This document shows positions 54,235 through 64,000 of a DNA stretch of 64,000 bases, piece by piece (position 1 is the stretch's first letter; every line of letters starts with the position of its first letter). The translations under genes and the position numbers were made by a program. This DNA comes from Megaleporinus macrocephalus (Eukaryota > Chordata > Actinopteri > Characiformes > Anostomidae): NCBI GenBank assembly GCA_021613375.1, contig CM038703.1, positions 56,783,257-56,847,256 of the forward strand. Direction: 5' to 3'. The notes under the pieces are model-generated. The model was not told the DNA's origin. It worked only from the letters and a program-made list of their open reading frames with translations, and did no database searches.

Positions 54235-55173
54235 ATGGAATCCTCAACTAATGCTACATATTTATATTTGGAAGGTCATGTGGAGTTGGAGAAATATAGA
54301 TATGTTTACTTTGTAATTACTCTCAGTGTTTATATACTGATTATTTGTTGTAATGTTGTTGTTATTTCTGTTATTTACACAAACAAACGTCTCCATGAGC
54401 CCATGTACATATTCATTGCTGCTTTACTTTGTAATGCTCTCGTTGGAACAGCCGCTCTGTATCCTAAACTGCTGAGTGACTTTCTCTCTGAAACACAAGT
54501 TATTTCGTATGAAGCCTGTACGTTTCAGTCTTTTTTTATTTATACATATGGAGCTTCAGAGTTCACTATATTATCAGCTATGGCGTACGACAGATATGTG
54601 TCTATATGTAAACCGCTGCGATACGCGACTCTTGTAAAGATCTCCACTGTTAGGAAACTCCTATTCTTCTGCTGGTTTCTGCCTTCCTTTGAAATCGGTA
54701 TAGGGATGATTATGACGTATCAGCTGAAGTTGTGCAAATTCAAATTAAACAGAATTTACTGTAACAACAATGCACTTCTTAAATTAAGCTGTGGAGATAC
54801 GACTGCGAGGAACTCATACGGACTCTTTGTTTTAATTGTTGCTGTGTTTCCCCCCGCAGTCTTCATAGCGTTCTCCTATGTTAGAATACTTCACGTCTGT
54901 TTGAAGAATTCTAAAGATTTCAGAAGAAAAGCTCTGCAGACCTGCTTCCCTCACCTGTTCATCTTCATCAGTCTCACGGTTACTGCGTGTTTTGAAGTGA
55001 TCAACAGCAGATTAGAAGGAAACGTCCCTCATATCGTTTCCATGATGATGTCAGTTGAAATTTTGGTCATTCCTCCGTTAATCAATCCGATTATATATGG
55101 ACTGAAACTGCAGGAGATTTGGAATAGGATTAGAAGAATGATTGGAAAAAGAAAAACACACCTATCTTTTTAA
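54235..55173 (+). CDS. Odorant receptor OR7 (intact, 312 aa)
   Basis: More diverged from OR1-OR6 but the same family. N-glycosylation site NAT at 6-8; LHEPMYIF from 53; extracellular cysteine in YEACTFQ; MAYDRYVSICKPL from 116; VCLKNSKDFRRKALQTCFPHL before TM6; PLINPIIYGLK from 281; basic tail RKTHLSF. Codon use is somewhat richer in G and C than in OR1-OR5 (for example GCGACTCTTGTAAAGATC). N-terminus MESSTNATYLYLEGHVELEK is shared with OR8 (YLYLEGHVELEK), so OR7 and OR8 form the older branch. Single coding exon. Confidence 0.95.
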   Translation: MESSTNATYLYLEGHVELEKYRYVYFVITLSVYILIICCNVVVISVIYTNKRLHEPMYIFIAALLCNALVGTAALYPKLLSDFLSETQVISYEACTFQSFFIYTYGASEFTILSAMAYDRYVSICKPLRYATLVKISTVRKLLFFCWFLPSFEIGIGMIMTYQLKLCKFKLNRIYCNNNALLKLSCGDTTARNSYGLFVLIVAVFPPAVFIAFSYVRILHVCLKNSKDFRRKALQTCFPHLFIFISLTVTACFEVINSRLEGNVPHIVSMMMSVEILVIPPLINPIIYGLKLQEIWNRIRRMIGKRKTHLSF

Positions 55174-56779
55174 ATATACATAGTTTCAGAATCCTTTCTA
55201 TTTTATATATCAGAGGTTAATACCTTCATTCATCTTCTGCTTTTAAACATACTGAAATCATAACTCTAGTAGTTAGTCTGTAGCGTCAGGATAGAGTCTG
55301 CCGTGCTCTGTGTTTGTACGTGAGTGGATGTATTTAATTTTTTTACCTCTTTCTGCATCTGCAAACTTGTGTTAGCTTGTTTCGGTTATCAGCCTGATGG
55401 TAATCTATAACCTGGAAAGATTCAAATGGGTCATTATTTTAAGAAATACTGACTTAAATTTTACTGATTTTACACTGAAGTGTGATTAAAACAGTGACTC
55501 GCTCTGTAATGCATTAATCGAGTAAGTGTACTTCAGAGGCTTATATCACTGCTGCTGTAAAATCATCATTTTACAGGAAATGTAAACAAATGTACCTTTA
55601 GTGAATGTAATCAGACTTATTAATTAAGTAACTCTATCTTTTAGTCCAGTAATCATGAAATGTACACGCAGGTTAAAGGCAGCCAGCATTATCACACTAA
55701 AAGGAATAAACACAGAGCTCTAAGGTTTAGTTTTAAGAGCAGTATGTTCTCTTAAATGCAGTCTCTGCGTCTTTCATATTCAATGTTTTATAATAAAACT
55801 AAACAAAAACAAACCTGAGAAAATATTTCTCCTGCATTTACACAAAACTCCCCAAACCACAAAAGCAGCTCAGCAGTTATGATGCAGACCACAGCATGAC
55901 CAGACCACACGGTCAACCCCCCAAATAGCCATAAACCACTGATACAGGATTCCCCTTTAGACAAGCTCTGAAATACATAATATCCCAGGAATGATTATCG
56001 ATAACCAGAGTTAGATTAAATAAATGTTAATGGAATAAAAAAAAAAAACCCGATCTGATCAAGACTGTCTGTATCTATCTGACCACACAATGATTGAAAG
56101 TGACGTATCCATGACAACAACTCCATGGCTAGGGCAGAGCGATATGGGTAAAATATCTTTTAATTATTATTTTTTTAATTATTCTGATTAATGTTGCGGC
56201 TGCAGTTTAATGTAAACGTTCAGAATATTTACACTCTGAAAAGTGCTTCAATGTGTAACCTAGTAACGCACTGCTACACGTCCTGTCAATCATCTAAATC
56301 ATAAAGATCTGCTACTTGATAAATGCTAAGCTGTAAGGATGTGACACCACCAGAGCTATCAGAGTACAGAGGTAAGGTTTCGTTAAACAGGAAGTGACCA
56401 CAGTAACACACATGGGAACCTGGTCAATCAACAGTGCTAGCATTGTTAGCATTATTGTGGCGTTACTGAGTCTGAGGGCAAATGTTGTGAATTTGCTCTT
56501 CCTGCAAGTCCTCGCCACCCGGTCCTGAAACTCCTGAAGAAGCTGAGTATTGTTTATTATTGTTATTGTATGTATAACAGCATGTGTTCTGCAGCTCCTG
56601 GTTATTTTAGAGGCTTTGTAAAATAAAATAAATTAATTAAAAGGTTTAATGTTGAATGACTGTTTCTTTGGGTTGAGTTCCTGAGGCTGTGTTCTCCACT
56701 TGTTAACCACTCACATGCTGTGTTCCTGACAAATCAGCCAATCCGGAGGCCATATTCCTGGCATGTAAACCAATTGGAG
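55174..56779. other. Intergenic, nothing recognised
   Basis: 1.6 kb of AT-rich sequence without genes or clear repeats. There is an A run at 56037-56048. Confidence 0.5.
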
Positions 56780-57050
56780 GCTGTGTGTCCGATAGCTGTG
56801 TTTATGACTTGTCAATCAATCAAAGTTTCTGTCTTGTTGACCAATCCGAAGGTTGTGTTATTGACTTGTTGATCACTCTGACAGCTGTGTTCCTGACTTG
56901 TCAGCCAATCAGAAGCTGTGTTTATGACTTGTCGATCAATCAAAGTTTCTGTCTTGTTGACCAATCAGAAGCTGTGTTCCAGACTTGTCTGCCAGTCTGA
57001 GGCCTAGTTCCTGATTTTTTGACCAATCAGATGCTATTTTTCTGGCTTGA
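56780..57050 (+). repeat. CCAAT-bearing degenerate tandem repeat
   Basis: About seven to eight units of about 30-35 bases, built from GACTTGTC(A/G)(A/G)(C/T)CAATC and (A/G)A(A/G)GCTGTGTT(C/T). Several units contain CCAATCAGA or CCAATCCG. Two larger copies (about 56795-56870 and 56915-56975) are nearly the same. Confidence 0.7.
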
Positions 57051-58329
57051 CCACAAGGCATTGTATTAATGCGGATTAGCAGGCAGTGGGCAGTAAACAA
57101 GCCCACTGGCAACCTGGTACGGATAAGTAGCCCAAACTACTCTTCAGCTCAAACAACACCAGAAACAAAAGTTGGGTCTGATTCCAGAAATACAAACACA
57201 GAGTTAAACACATCATAAGCTCAATACAGAGCATTTCAGTAAGTACTTAGATTAGTGCTGGTTTAAATGGAGACAGGACTGACAGCTGGGTGGCCTCCCA
57301 GAGAGAAAGTCTTCATTCTGAGCTGCGAGTCTGCTCCACCACGTAGCTGCCAGAACAGAGAACAGTCTTAATACTTCTTTTCTTTTTTCTGTATGTCTTG
57401 AAAGATGGCAGGTCAGGTTGAGCTGCACCTGAATCTTGAAGAGAACGTAGGAAGAGTAAAGATGAGCCATACTGCTGTGGTCTGGATGCAAGCCGTAAGA
57501 TGACAGGAGACAGGACTGACAGCTGGGTGGCCTCCCAAGAGAGAAAGAGCAGAGATGTTCCAGAGCTGAGAACAATGACTGGTCTTTCAGAATTGCATGA
57601 AGGTCATTTGCATCTTAAAATGGAATGATCAAGAAGTTCTCAAACGAGACCTGTCATTCCAGGGATGAATACCAGCTCAGTGTGGCTGGGATTGAGTTGT
57701 AAGTGGTGAGCTGTCACCCATGAGGAGATGGCAGTGAAACCTTCCAAGATTCAGATGGTAGTGGAAGGTGGAGCAGAAAGCAGCGGTAACCCTATCCAGT
57801 AGTCTGATCCACTCATAACAGCACAACACACATTAAAACAACCGGGGAACAAGCAGCATCTGGGCCTTCTGTCTGCTGAAGACTATAAAGAGACACTGGA
57901 ACTCCTGGACGTGATGCCCAAAGTGTGGATGGGGTGAACTAAACAGCAGCCCTGCACCAAGACCCCCAGGTTGTTACTGACCATGTCACCCAATCAACAC
58001 AATGGATATGACTCCGCAGCCAGAGGAACCCAGGACCAGCTGCTTTTAGGATTAGGAACAAGGTGGTCCGAATCATGTGTACCAGGTTAGAACGTGAGGG
58101 TCCAGGTCTGCAGTGGTACCACCCATGGCTTCAGTGACCGGCCGTTAATAGCCACTGTAGGCAGCACAGTTACAAGTGTCAACTCTAACGTTCCAGTTAA
58201 AGAGGAATCAGTGAAATGGCCTGTAGTTTCTGAGTCTTTAAGTATTTATTATTTATTAAATATTTACAGATATTTATTTTAATGTTGTCCCCTCAGGCTG
58301 AAGGGTCTGTTCCTGTCTCCCTGTGGCAG
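57051..58329. other. Unrecognised region with a 41-bp direct repeat
   Basis: No gene. A 41/42-base sequence beginning GGAGACAGGACTGACAGCTG is present at 57269-57309 and 57506-57547, 237 bases apart, nearly identical. Confidence 0.5.
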
Positions 58330-61300
58330 GACCGTACTGACTCTAATTAAACACCCCTGCTCTAACTGGACCGTACTGACTCTAATTAAACACCCCTGCT
58401 CTAACTGGACCGTACTGACTCTAATTAAACACCCCTGCTCTAACTGGACCGTACTGAACTCTAATTAAACACCCCTGCTCTAACTGGACCGTACTGACTC
58501 TAATTAAACACCCCTGCTCTAACTGGACCGTACTGAACTCTAATTAAACACCCCTGCTCTAACTGGACCGTACTGACTCTAATTAAACACCCCTGCTCTA
58601 ACTGGACCGTACTGAACTCTAATTAAACACCCCTGCTCTAACTGGACCGTACTGACTCTAATTAAACACCCCTGCTCTAACTGGACCTTACTGACTCTAA
58701 TTAAACACCCCTGCTCTAACTGGACCGTACTGACTCTAATTAAACACCCCTGCTCTAACTGGACCGTACTGACTCTAATTAAACACCCCTGCTCTAACTG
58801 GGCCTTACTGACTCTAATTAAACACCCCTGCTCTAACTGGACCGTACTGAACTCTAATTAAACACCCCTGCTCTAACTGGACCGTACTGAACTCTAATTA
58901 AACACCCCTGCTCTAACTGGACCTTACTGAACTCTAATTAAACACCCCTGCTCTAACTGGACCGTACTGAACTCTAATTAAACACCCCTGCTCTAACTGG
59001 ACCGTACTGACTCTAATTAAACACTCCTGCTCTAACTGGACCGTACTGACTCTAATTAAACACCCCTGCTCTAACTGGACCTTACTGAACTCTAATTAAA
59101 CACCCCTGCTCTAACTGGACCTTACTGAACTCTAATTAAACACCCCTGCTCTAACTGGACCGTACTGACTCTAATTAAACACACCTGCTGTAACTGGACC
59201 TACTCACTCTAATTAAACACCCCTGCTCTAACTGGACCGTACTGAACTCTAATTAAACACCCCTGCTCTAACTGGACCGTACTGACTCTAATTAAACACC
59301 CCTGCTCTAACTGGACCGTACTGAACTCTAATTAAACACCCCTGCTCTAACTGGACCGTACTGACTCTAATTAAACACTCCTGCTCTAACTGGACCGTAC
59401 TGACTCTAATTAAACACTCCTGCTCTAACTGGACCGTACTGACTCTAATTAAACACCCCTGCTCTAACTGGACCTTACTGAACTCTAATTAAACACCCCT
59501 GCTCTAACTGGACCTTACTGAACTCTAATTAAACACCCCTGCTCTAACTGGACCGTACTGACTCTAATTAAACACACCTGCTGTAACTGGACCTACTCAC
59601 TTTAATTAAACACCCCTGCTCTAACTGGACCGTACTGAACTCTAATTAAACACCCCTGCTCTAACTGGACCGTACTGACTCTAATTAAACACCCCTGCTC
59701 TAACTGGACCGTACTGAACTCTAATTAAACACCCCTGCTCTAACTGGACCGTACTGACTCTAATTAAACACTCCTGCTCTAACTGGACCGTACTGACTCT
59801 AATTAAACACCCCTGCTCTAACTGGACCGTACTGAACTCTAATTAAACACCCCTGCTCTAACTGGACCGTACTGACTCTAATTAAACACCCCTGCTCTAA
59901 CTGGACCGTACTGAACTCTAATTAAACACCCCTGCTCTAACTGGACCGTACTGAACTCTAATTAAACACCCCTGCTCTAACTGGACCTTACTGAACTCTA
60001 ATTAAACACCCCTGCTCTAACTGGACCGTACTGAACTCTAATTAAACACCCCTGCTCTAACTGGACCGTACTGACTCTAATTAAACACTCCTGCTCTAAC
60101 TGGACCGTACTGACTCTAATTAAACACCCCTGCTCTAACTGGACCGTACTGAACTCTAATTAAACACCCCTGCTCTAACTGGACCGTACTGAACTCTAAT
60201 TAAACACCCCTGCTCTAACTGGACCGTACTGAACTCTAATTAAACACCCCTGCTCTAACTGGACCGTACTGACTCTAATTAAACACTCCTGCTCTAACTG
60301 GACCGTACTGACTCTAATTAAACACCCCTGCTCTAACTGGACCTTACTGAACTCTAATTAAACACCCCTGCTCTAACTGGACCTTACTGAACTCTAATTA
60401 AACACCCCTGCTCTAACTGGACCGTACTGACTCTAATTAAACACACCTGCTGTAACTGGACCGTACTGACTCTAATTAAACACCCCTGCTCTAACTGGAC
60501 CGTACTGAACTCTAATTAAACACCCCTGCTCTAACTGGACCGTACTGACTCTAATTAAACACTCCTGCTCTAACTGGACCGTACTGACTCTAATTAAACA
60601 CCCCTGCTCTAACTGGACCTTACTGAACTCTAATTAAACACCCCTGCTCTAACTGGACCTTACTGAACTCTAATTAAACACCCCTGCTCTAACTGGACCG
60701 TACTGACTCTAATTAAACACACCTGCTCTAACTGGACCTACTCACTCTAATTAAACACCCCTGCTCTAACTGGACCGTACTGAACTCTAATTAAACACCC
60801 CTGCTCTAACTGGACCGTACTGACTCTAATTAAACACCCCTGCTCTAACTGGACCGTACTGAACTCTAATTAAACACCCCTGCTCTAACTGGACTGTACT
60901 GAACTCTAATTAAACACCCCTGCTCTAACTGGACCGTACTGAACTCTAATTAAACACCCCTGCTCTAACTGGACCGTACTGACTCTAATTAAACACCCCT
61001 GCTCTAACTGGACCGTACTGAACTCTAATTAAACACCCCTGCTCTAACTGGACCGTACTGACTCTAATTAAACACCCCTGCTCTAACTGGACCGTACTGA
61101 CTCTAATTAAACACCCCTGCTCTAACTGGACCATACTGACTCTAATTAAACACTCCTGCTCTAACTGGACCGTACTGACTCTAATTAAACACCCCTGCTC
61201 TAACTGGACCTTACTGAACTCTAATTAAACACCCCTGCTCTAACTGGACCTTACTGAACTCTAATTAAACACCCCTGCTCTAACTGGACCGTACTGACTC

Positions 61301-62490
61301 TAATTAAACACACCTGCTCTAACTGGACCTACTCACTCTAATTAAACACCCCTGCTCTAACTGGACCTTACTGAACTCTAATTAAACACCCCTGCTCTAA
61401 CTGGACCGTACTGACTCTAATTAAACACACCTGCTCTAACTGGACCTACTCACTCTAATTAAACACCCCTGCTCTAACTGGACCGTACTGAACTCTAATT
61501 AAACACCCCTGCTCTAACTGGACCGTACTGACTCTAATTAAACACCCCTGCTCTAACTGGACCGTACTGAACTCTAATTAAACACCCCTGCTCTAACTGG
61601 ACTGTACTGAACTCTAATTAAACACCCCTGCTCTAACTGGACCGTACTGAACTCTAATTAAACACCCCTGCTCTAACTGGACCGTACTGACTCTAATTAA
61701 ACACCCCTGCTCTAACTGGACCGTACTGAACTCTAATTAAACACCCCTGCTCTAACTGGACCGTACTGACTCTAATTAAACACCCCTGCTCTAACTGGAC
61801 CGTACTGACTCTAATTAAACACCCCTGCTCTAACTGGACCGTACTGAACTCTAATTAAACACCCCTGCTCTAACTGGACCTTACTGAACTCTAATTAAAC
61901 ACCCCTGCTCTAACTGGACCGTACTGACTCTAATTAAACACACCTGCTCTAACTGGACCTACTCACTCTAATTAAACACCCCTGCTCTAACTAGACCGTA
62001 CTGAACTCTAATTAAACACCCCTGCTCTAACTGGACCGTACTGAACTCTAATTAAACACCCCTGCTCTAACTGGACCGTACTGACTCTAATTAAACACTC
62101 CTGCTCTTACTGGACTGTACTGACTCTATTTAAACAACCCTGCTCTAACTGGACCGTACATGCTTTAATTAAACACCCCTGCTCTAACTAGACCTTACTG
62201 ACTCTAATTAAACACCCCTGCTCTAACTAGACCTTACTGACTCTAATTAAATACCCCTGCTCTAACTGAACCGTACTGACTCTAATTAACACCACTGCTC
62301 TAACTGGACCATACAGACTATAATAAAACACCCCTGCTCTAACTGGACCGTACTGACTCTAATTAAACACCCCTGCTCTAACTGGACCGTACTGACTCTA
62401 ATTAAACACCACTGCTTTAACTGGACCGTACTGACTCTAATTAAACACCCCTGCTCTAACTGGACCGTACTGACTCTAATTAACACCCCT
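58330..62490 (+). repeat. Large 39/40-bp minisatellite array with TAATTA core
   Basis: About 105 units of CCGTACTGACTCTAATTAAA plus CACCCCTGCTCTAACTGGA (39 bases); a 40-base form has GAACTC in place of GACTC. Variants (CTTACTGAACTC, ACACACCTGCTGTAACTGG followed by CTACTCACTC, ACACTCCTG) recur in blocks of several units. For example, the ACACACCTGCTG variant at 59178 and 59571 lies in near-identical ~390-base segments, showing higher-order duplication. Units become irregular after about 62090. No coding role. Confidence 0.95.
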
Positions 62491-62511
62491 GCTGTTTAAT
62501 TAGGGGTGTTT
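62483..62511. repeat. Stem-loop at the array's right edge
   Basis: AACACCCCT (last array unit) and AGGGGTGTT lie as inverted repeats around a short loop containing TAATTA. It is an inverted half unit that ends the array. Confidence 0.7.
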
Positions 62512-62633
62512 ACTTGCACATAAAAGCACACATAACTTTTATTTTTTATTCTTTAACTATAAAAATACTTTTATCTACTTCAACTTATATTATTATACTT
62601 TGTATATTTTGTATATATTTTTTATTTCTTTTG

Positions 62634-63290
62634 TGGAGGTCCTGTATGGTCAGTGGAGCTGATACAGTGGACAGTGAGTGTAGGTCCTGTATGGTCAGTG
62701 GAGCTGATACAGTGGACAGTGAGTGTAGGTCCTGTATGGTCAGTGGAGCTGATACAGTGGACAGTGAGTGGAGGTCCTGTATGGTCAGTGGAGCTGATAC
62801 AGTGGACAGTGAGTGTAGGTCCTGTATGGTCAGTGGAGCTGATACAGTGGACAGTGAGTGTAGGTCCTGTATGGTCAGTGGAGCTGATACAGTGGACAGT
62901 GAGTGGAGGTCCTGTATGGTCAGTGGAGCTGATACAGTGGACAGTGAGTGGAGGTCCTGTATGGTCAGTGGAGCTGATACAGTGGACAGTGAGTGTAGGT
63001 CCTGTATGGTCAGTGGAGCTGATACAGTGGACAGTGAGTGTAGGTCCTGTATGGTCAGTGGAGTTGATACAGTGGACAGTGAGTGGAGGTCCTGTATGGT
63101 CAGTGGAGCTGATACAGTGGACAGTGAGTGGAGCTCCTGTATGGTCAGTGGAGCTGATACAGTGGACAGTGAGTGTAGGTCCTGTATGGTCAGTGGAGCT
63201 GATACAGTGGACAGTGAGTGGAGCTCCTGTATGGTCAGTGGAGCTGATACAGTGGACAGTGAGTGGAGCTCCTGTATGGTCAGTGGAGGT
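62634..63290 (+). repeat. 45-bp minisatellite array
   Basis: About 14.5 units of 45 bases, made from GGTCCTGTATGGTCAGTGGA, GCTGATACAGTGGACAGTGA and GTGTA or GTGGA. Units are nearly identical. Because 45 is divisible by three and no stop occurs, two frames stay open across the array; this is not evidence for a protein. Confidence 0.95.
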
Positions 63291-63664
63291 GGTAGAACAG
63301 TACTAGGTGGGTTGTGGATGGGGTATATTAAGTATTAAAGCTGTGCTGATGTTGGTGGTCTGGTTCTCCAGTGCTGTGTTCTGGTTTAGAGCTTTAGTGA
63401 AGAGCTGGTGTTTCTCTGGTGATGATGTTTTCATCTCCTACGTCTTGTTGACGGTGTTTGTGGAGACAGGATGCACAGGGGCATTGGGGGGCTGGACCTG
63501 GTCAGACCTGTCAGTGAGTGTGTAATACACTGAGGTGAACACTCGCCGTATATTAAAGGCACCAGGCTGATTTGCACTCTGCAGATGGAGACCTTCACTT
63601 GATGGTGTCTGATCTCCACATATCTGCTGCTCTCGCTGTCACCCGGACCCCGTCGTAGGAAATC
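63291..63664 (+). other. OR8 upstream region
   Basis: No gene. The shared promoter motifs of OR1-OR5 are not seen in these ~370 bases. AAATCATGGA at the start codon matches the OR7 start context. Confidence 0.45.
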
Positions 63665-64000
63665 ATGGATTATTCCACAAATGTTACGTATTTATATCTG
63701 GAGGGTCATGTGGAGCTGGAGAAATACAGATATGTTTACTTTACTGTGTGCCTCTCTGTTTATATGCTGATCATCTGCTGCAATGTTGTTGTTATTTTAA
63801 TCATATGTACAAACAAATGTCTCCACGAGCCCATGTACATCTTCATCGCTGCTCTGCTGTGTAACGCTCTGCTGGGAACCACGGCGCTCTTCCCTAAACT
63901 GCTGGTTGATTTAGTGTCTGAGACGCCAGCTAGCAGTCACGAGGCCTGTCTGTTCCAGTCCTGCTTCATTCACATATACGCAGCGTCTGAGTTCGCCCTG
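63665..64000 (+). CDS. Odorant receptor OR8 (partial, 3' beyond window)
   Basis: 112 codons, open to the window edge. MDYSTNVTYLYLEGHVELEK has an N-glycosylation site NVT at 6-8; TM1 carries IICCNVVVI; LHEPMYIF starts at 53; the loop cysteine is in HEACLFQ. The sequence ends inside TM3 (ASEFAL), just before the MAYDRY box. Closest to OR7. It is G/C-richer than the other copies. Whether it is functional cannot be judged from this part. Confidence 0.9.
   Translation, partial: MDYSTNVTYLYLEGHVELEKYRYVYFTVCLSVYMLIICCNVVVILIICTNKCLHEPMYIFIAALLCNALLGTTALFPKLLVDLVSETPASSHEACLFQSCFIHIYAASEFAL

Noticed and set aside
57252..57575. A 107-codon frame on the - strand
   Set aside because: It contains the 41-bp direct repeat twice and no recognisable domain; likely chance.
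58330..62490. A CRISPR-like array
   Set aside because: The units are contiguous tandem repeats without unique spacers, in a vertebrate genome.
62514..63338. A 274-codon open frame with perfect 15-residue repeats
   Set aside because: It is produced by a 45-bp tandem array without a stop; a second frame of the same array is equally open, and there is no gene context.

Overview
The window looks like a piece of a teleost fish genome, probably an ostariophysan (the order is inference). It holds an array of single-exon odorant receptor (OR) genes, all on the + strand, separated by transposon remnants and minisatellites. There is no bacterial-style gene organisation, no rRNA or tRNA gene that I can see, and no other host gene family.

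ORs. Eight OR loci lie head to tail at about 2.5, 10.7, 20.8, 34.1, 40.6, 46.4, 54.2 and 63.7 kb. Five are intact (20840, 34125, 40591, 46392, 54235). One runs off the right edge (63665). One has a two-base frameshift (2476). One lost its start codon, gained a stop and was cut by a retroelement (10669). They form recent duplicate groups: OR1 with OR5, and OR2 with OR3 and OR4; OR6 looks mosaic; OR7 and OR8 are older relatives. Copies 1-5 share a compact upstream module: an RFX X-box-like site, a forkhead-like GTAAACA (missing in OR5), TATAAATA, and a putative 97-119 nt 5'UTR intron ending just before the ATG.

Mobile DNA. 0-9 kb: a gypsy integrase scrap and three ~1.72 kb TTAA-flanked piggyBac-like non-autonomous elements, two forming a 3.7 kb palindrome. 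11-15 kb: a Penelope-like element with an SGNH-hydrolase-like ORF, RT and GIY-YIG endonuclease. 15.2-16.7 kb: RNase H and tyrosine-recombinase part of a DIRS/Ngaro element. 18.3-20.4 kb: a Tc1 remnant and an internally deleted gypsy. 24.1-31.0 kb: a Gmr1-like gypsy (integrase upstream of RT) carrying a nested CR1/L2-type LINE. 32-33.3 and 37.2-39.8 kb: further decayed Gmr1-like copies on the - strand, one with a nested LINE. 43.3-45.2 kb: another LINE. 48.8-49.8 kb: a conventional-order gypsy remnant. 50.0-51.3 kb: a DIRS/Ngaro ORF1.

Tandem repeats. A dispersed 36-bp minisatellite family flanks several ORs. A second family lies at 49.8 and 52.5-53.4 kb. Between OR7 and OR8 is a ~4.15 kb array of 39/40-bp units, each with a TAATTA core, followed by a 45-bp array. 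Paralogous OR flanks act as natural empty sites that date and delimit several insertions.
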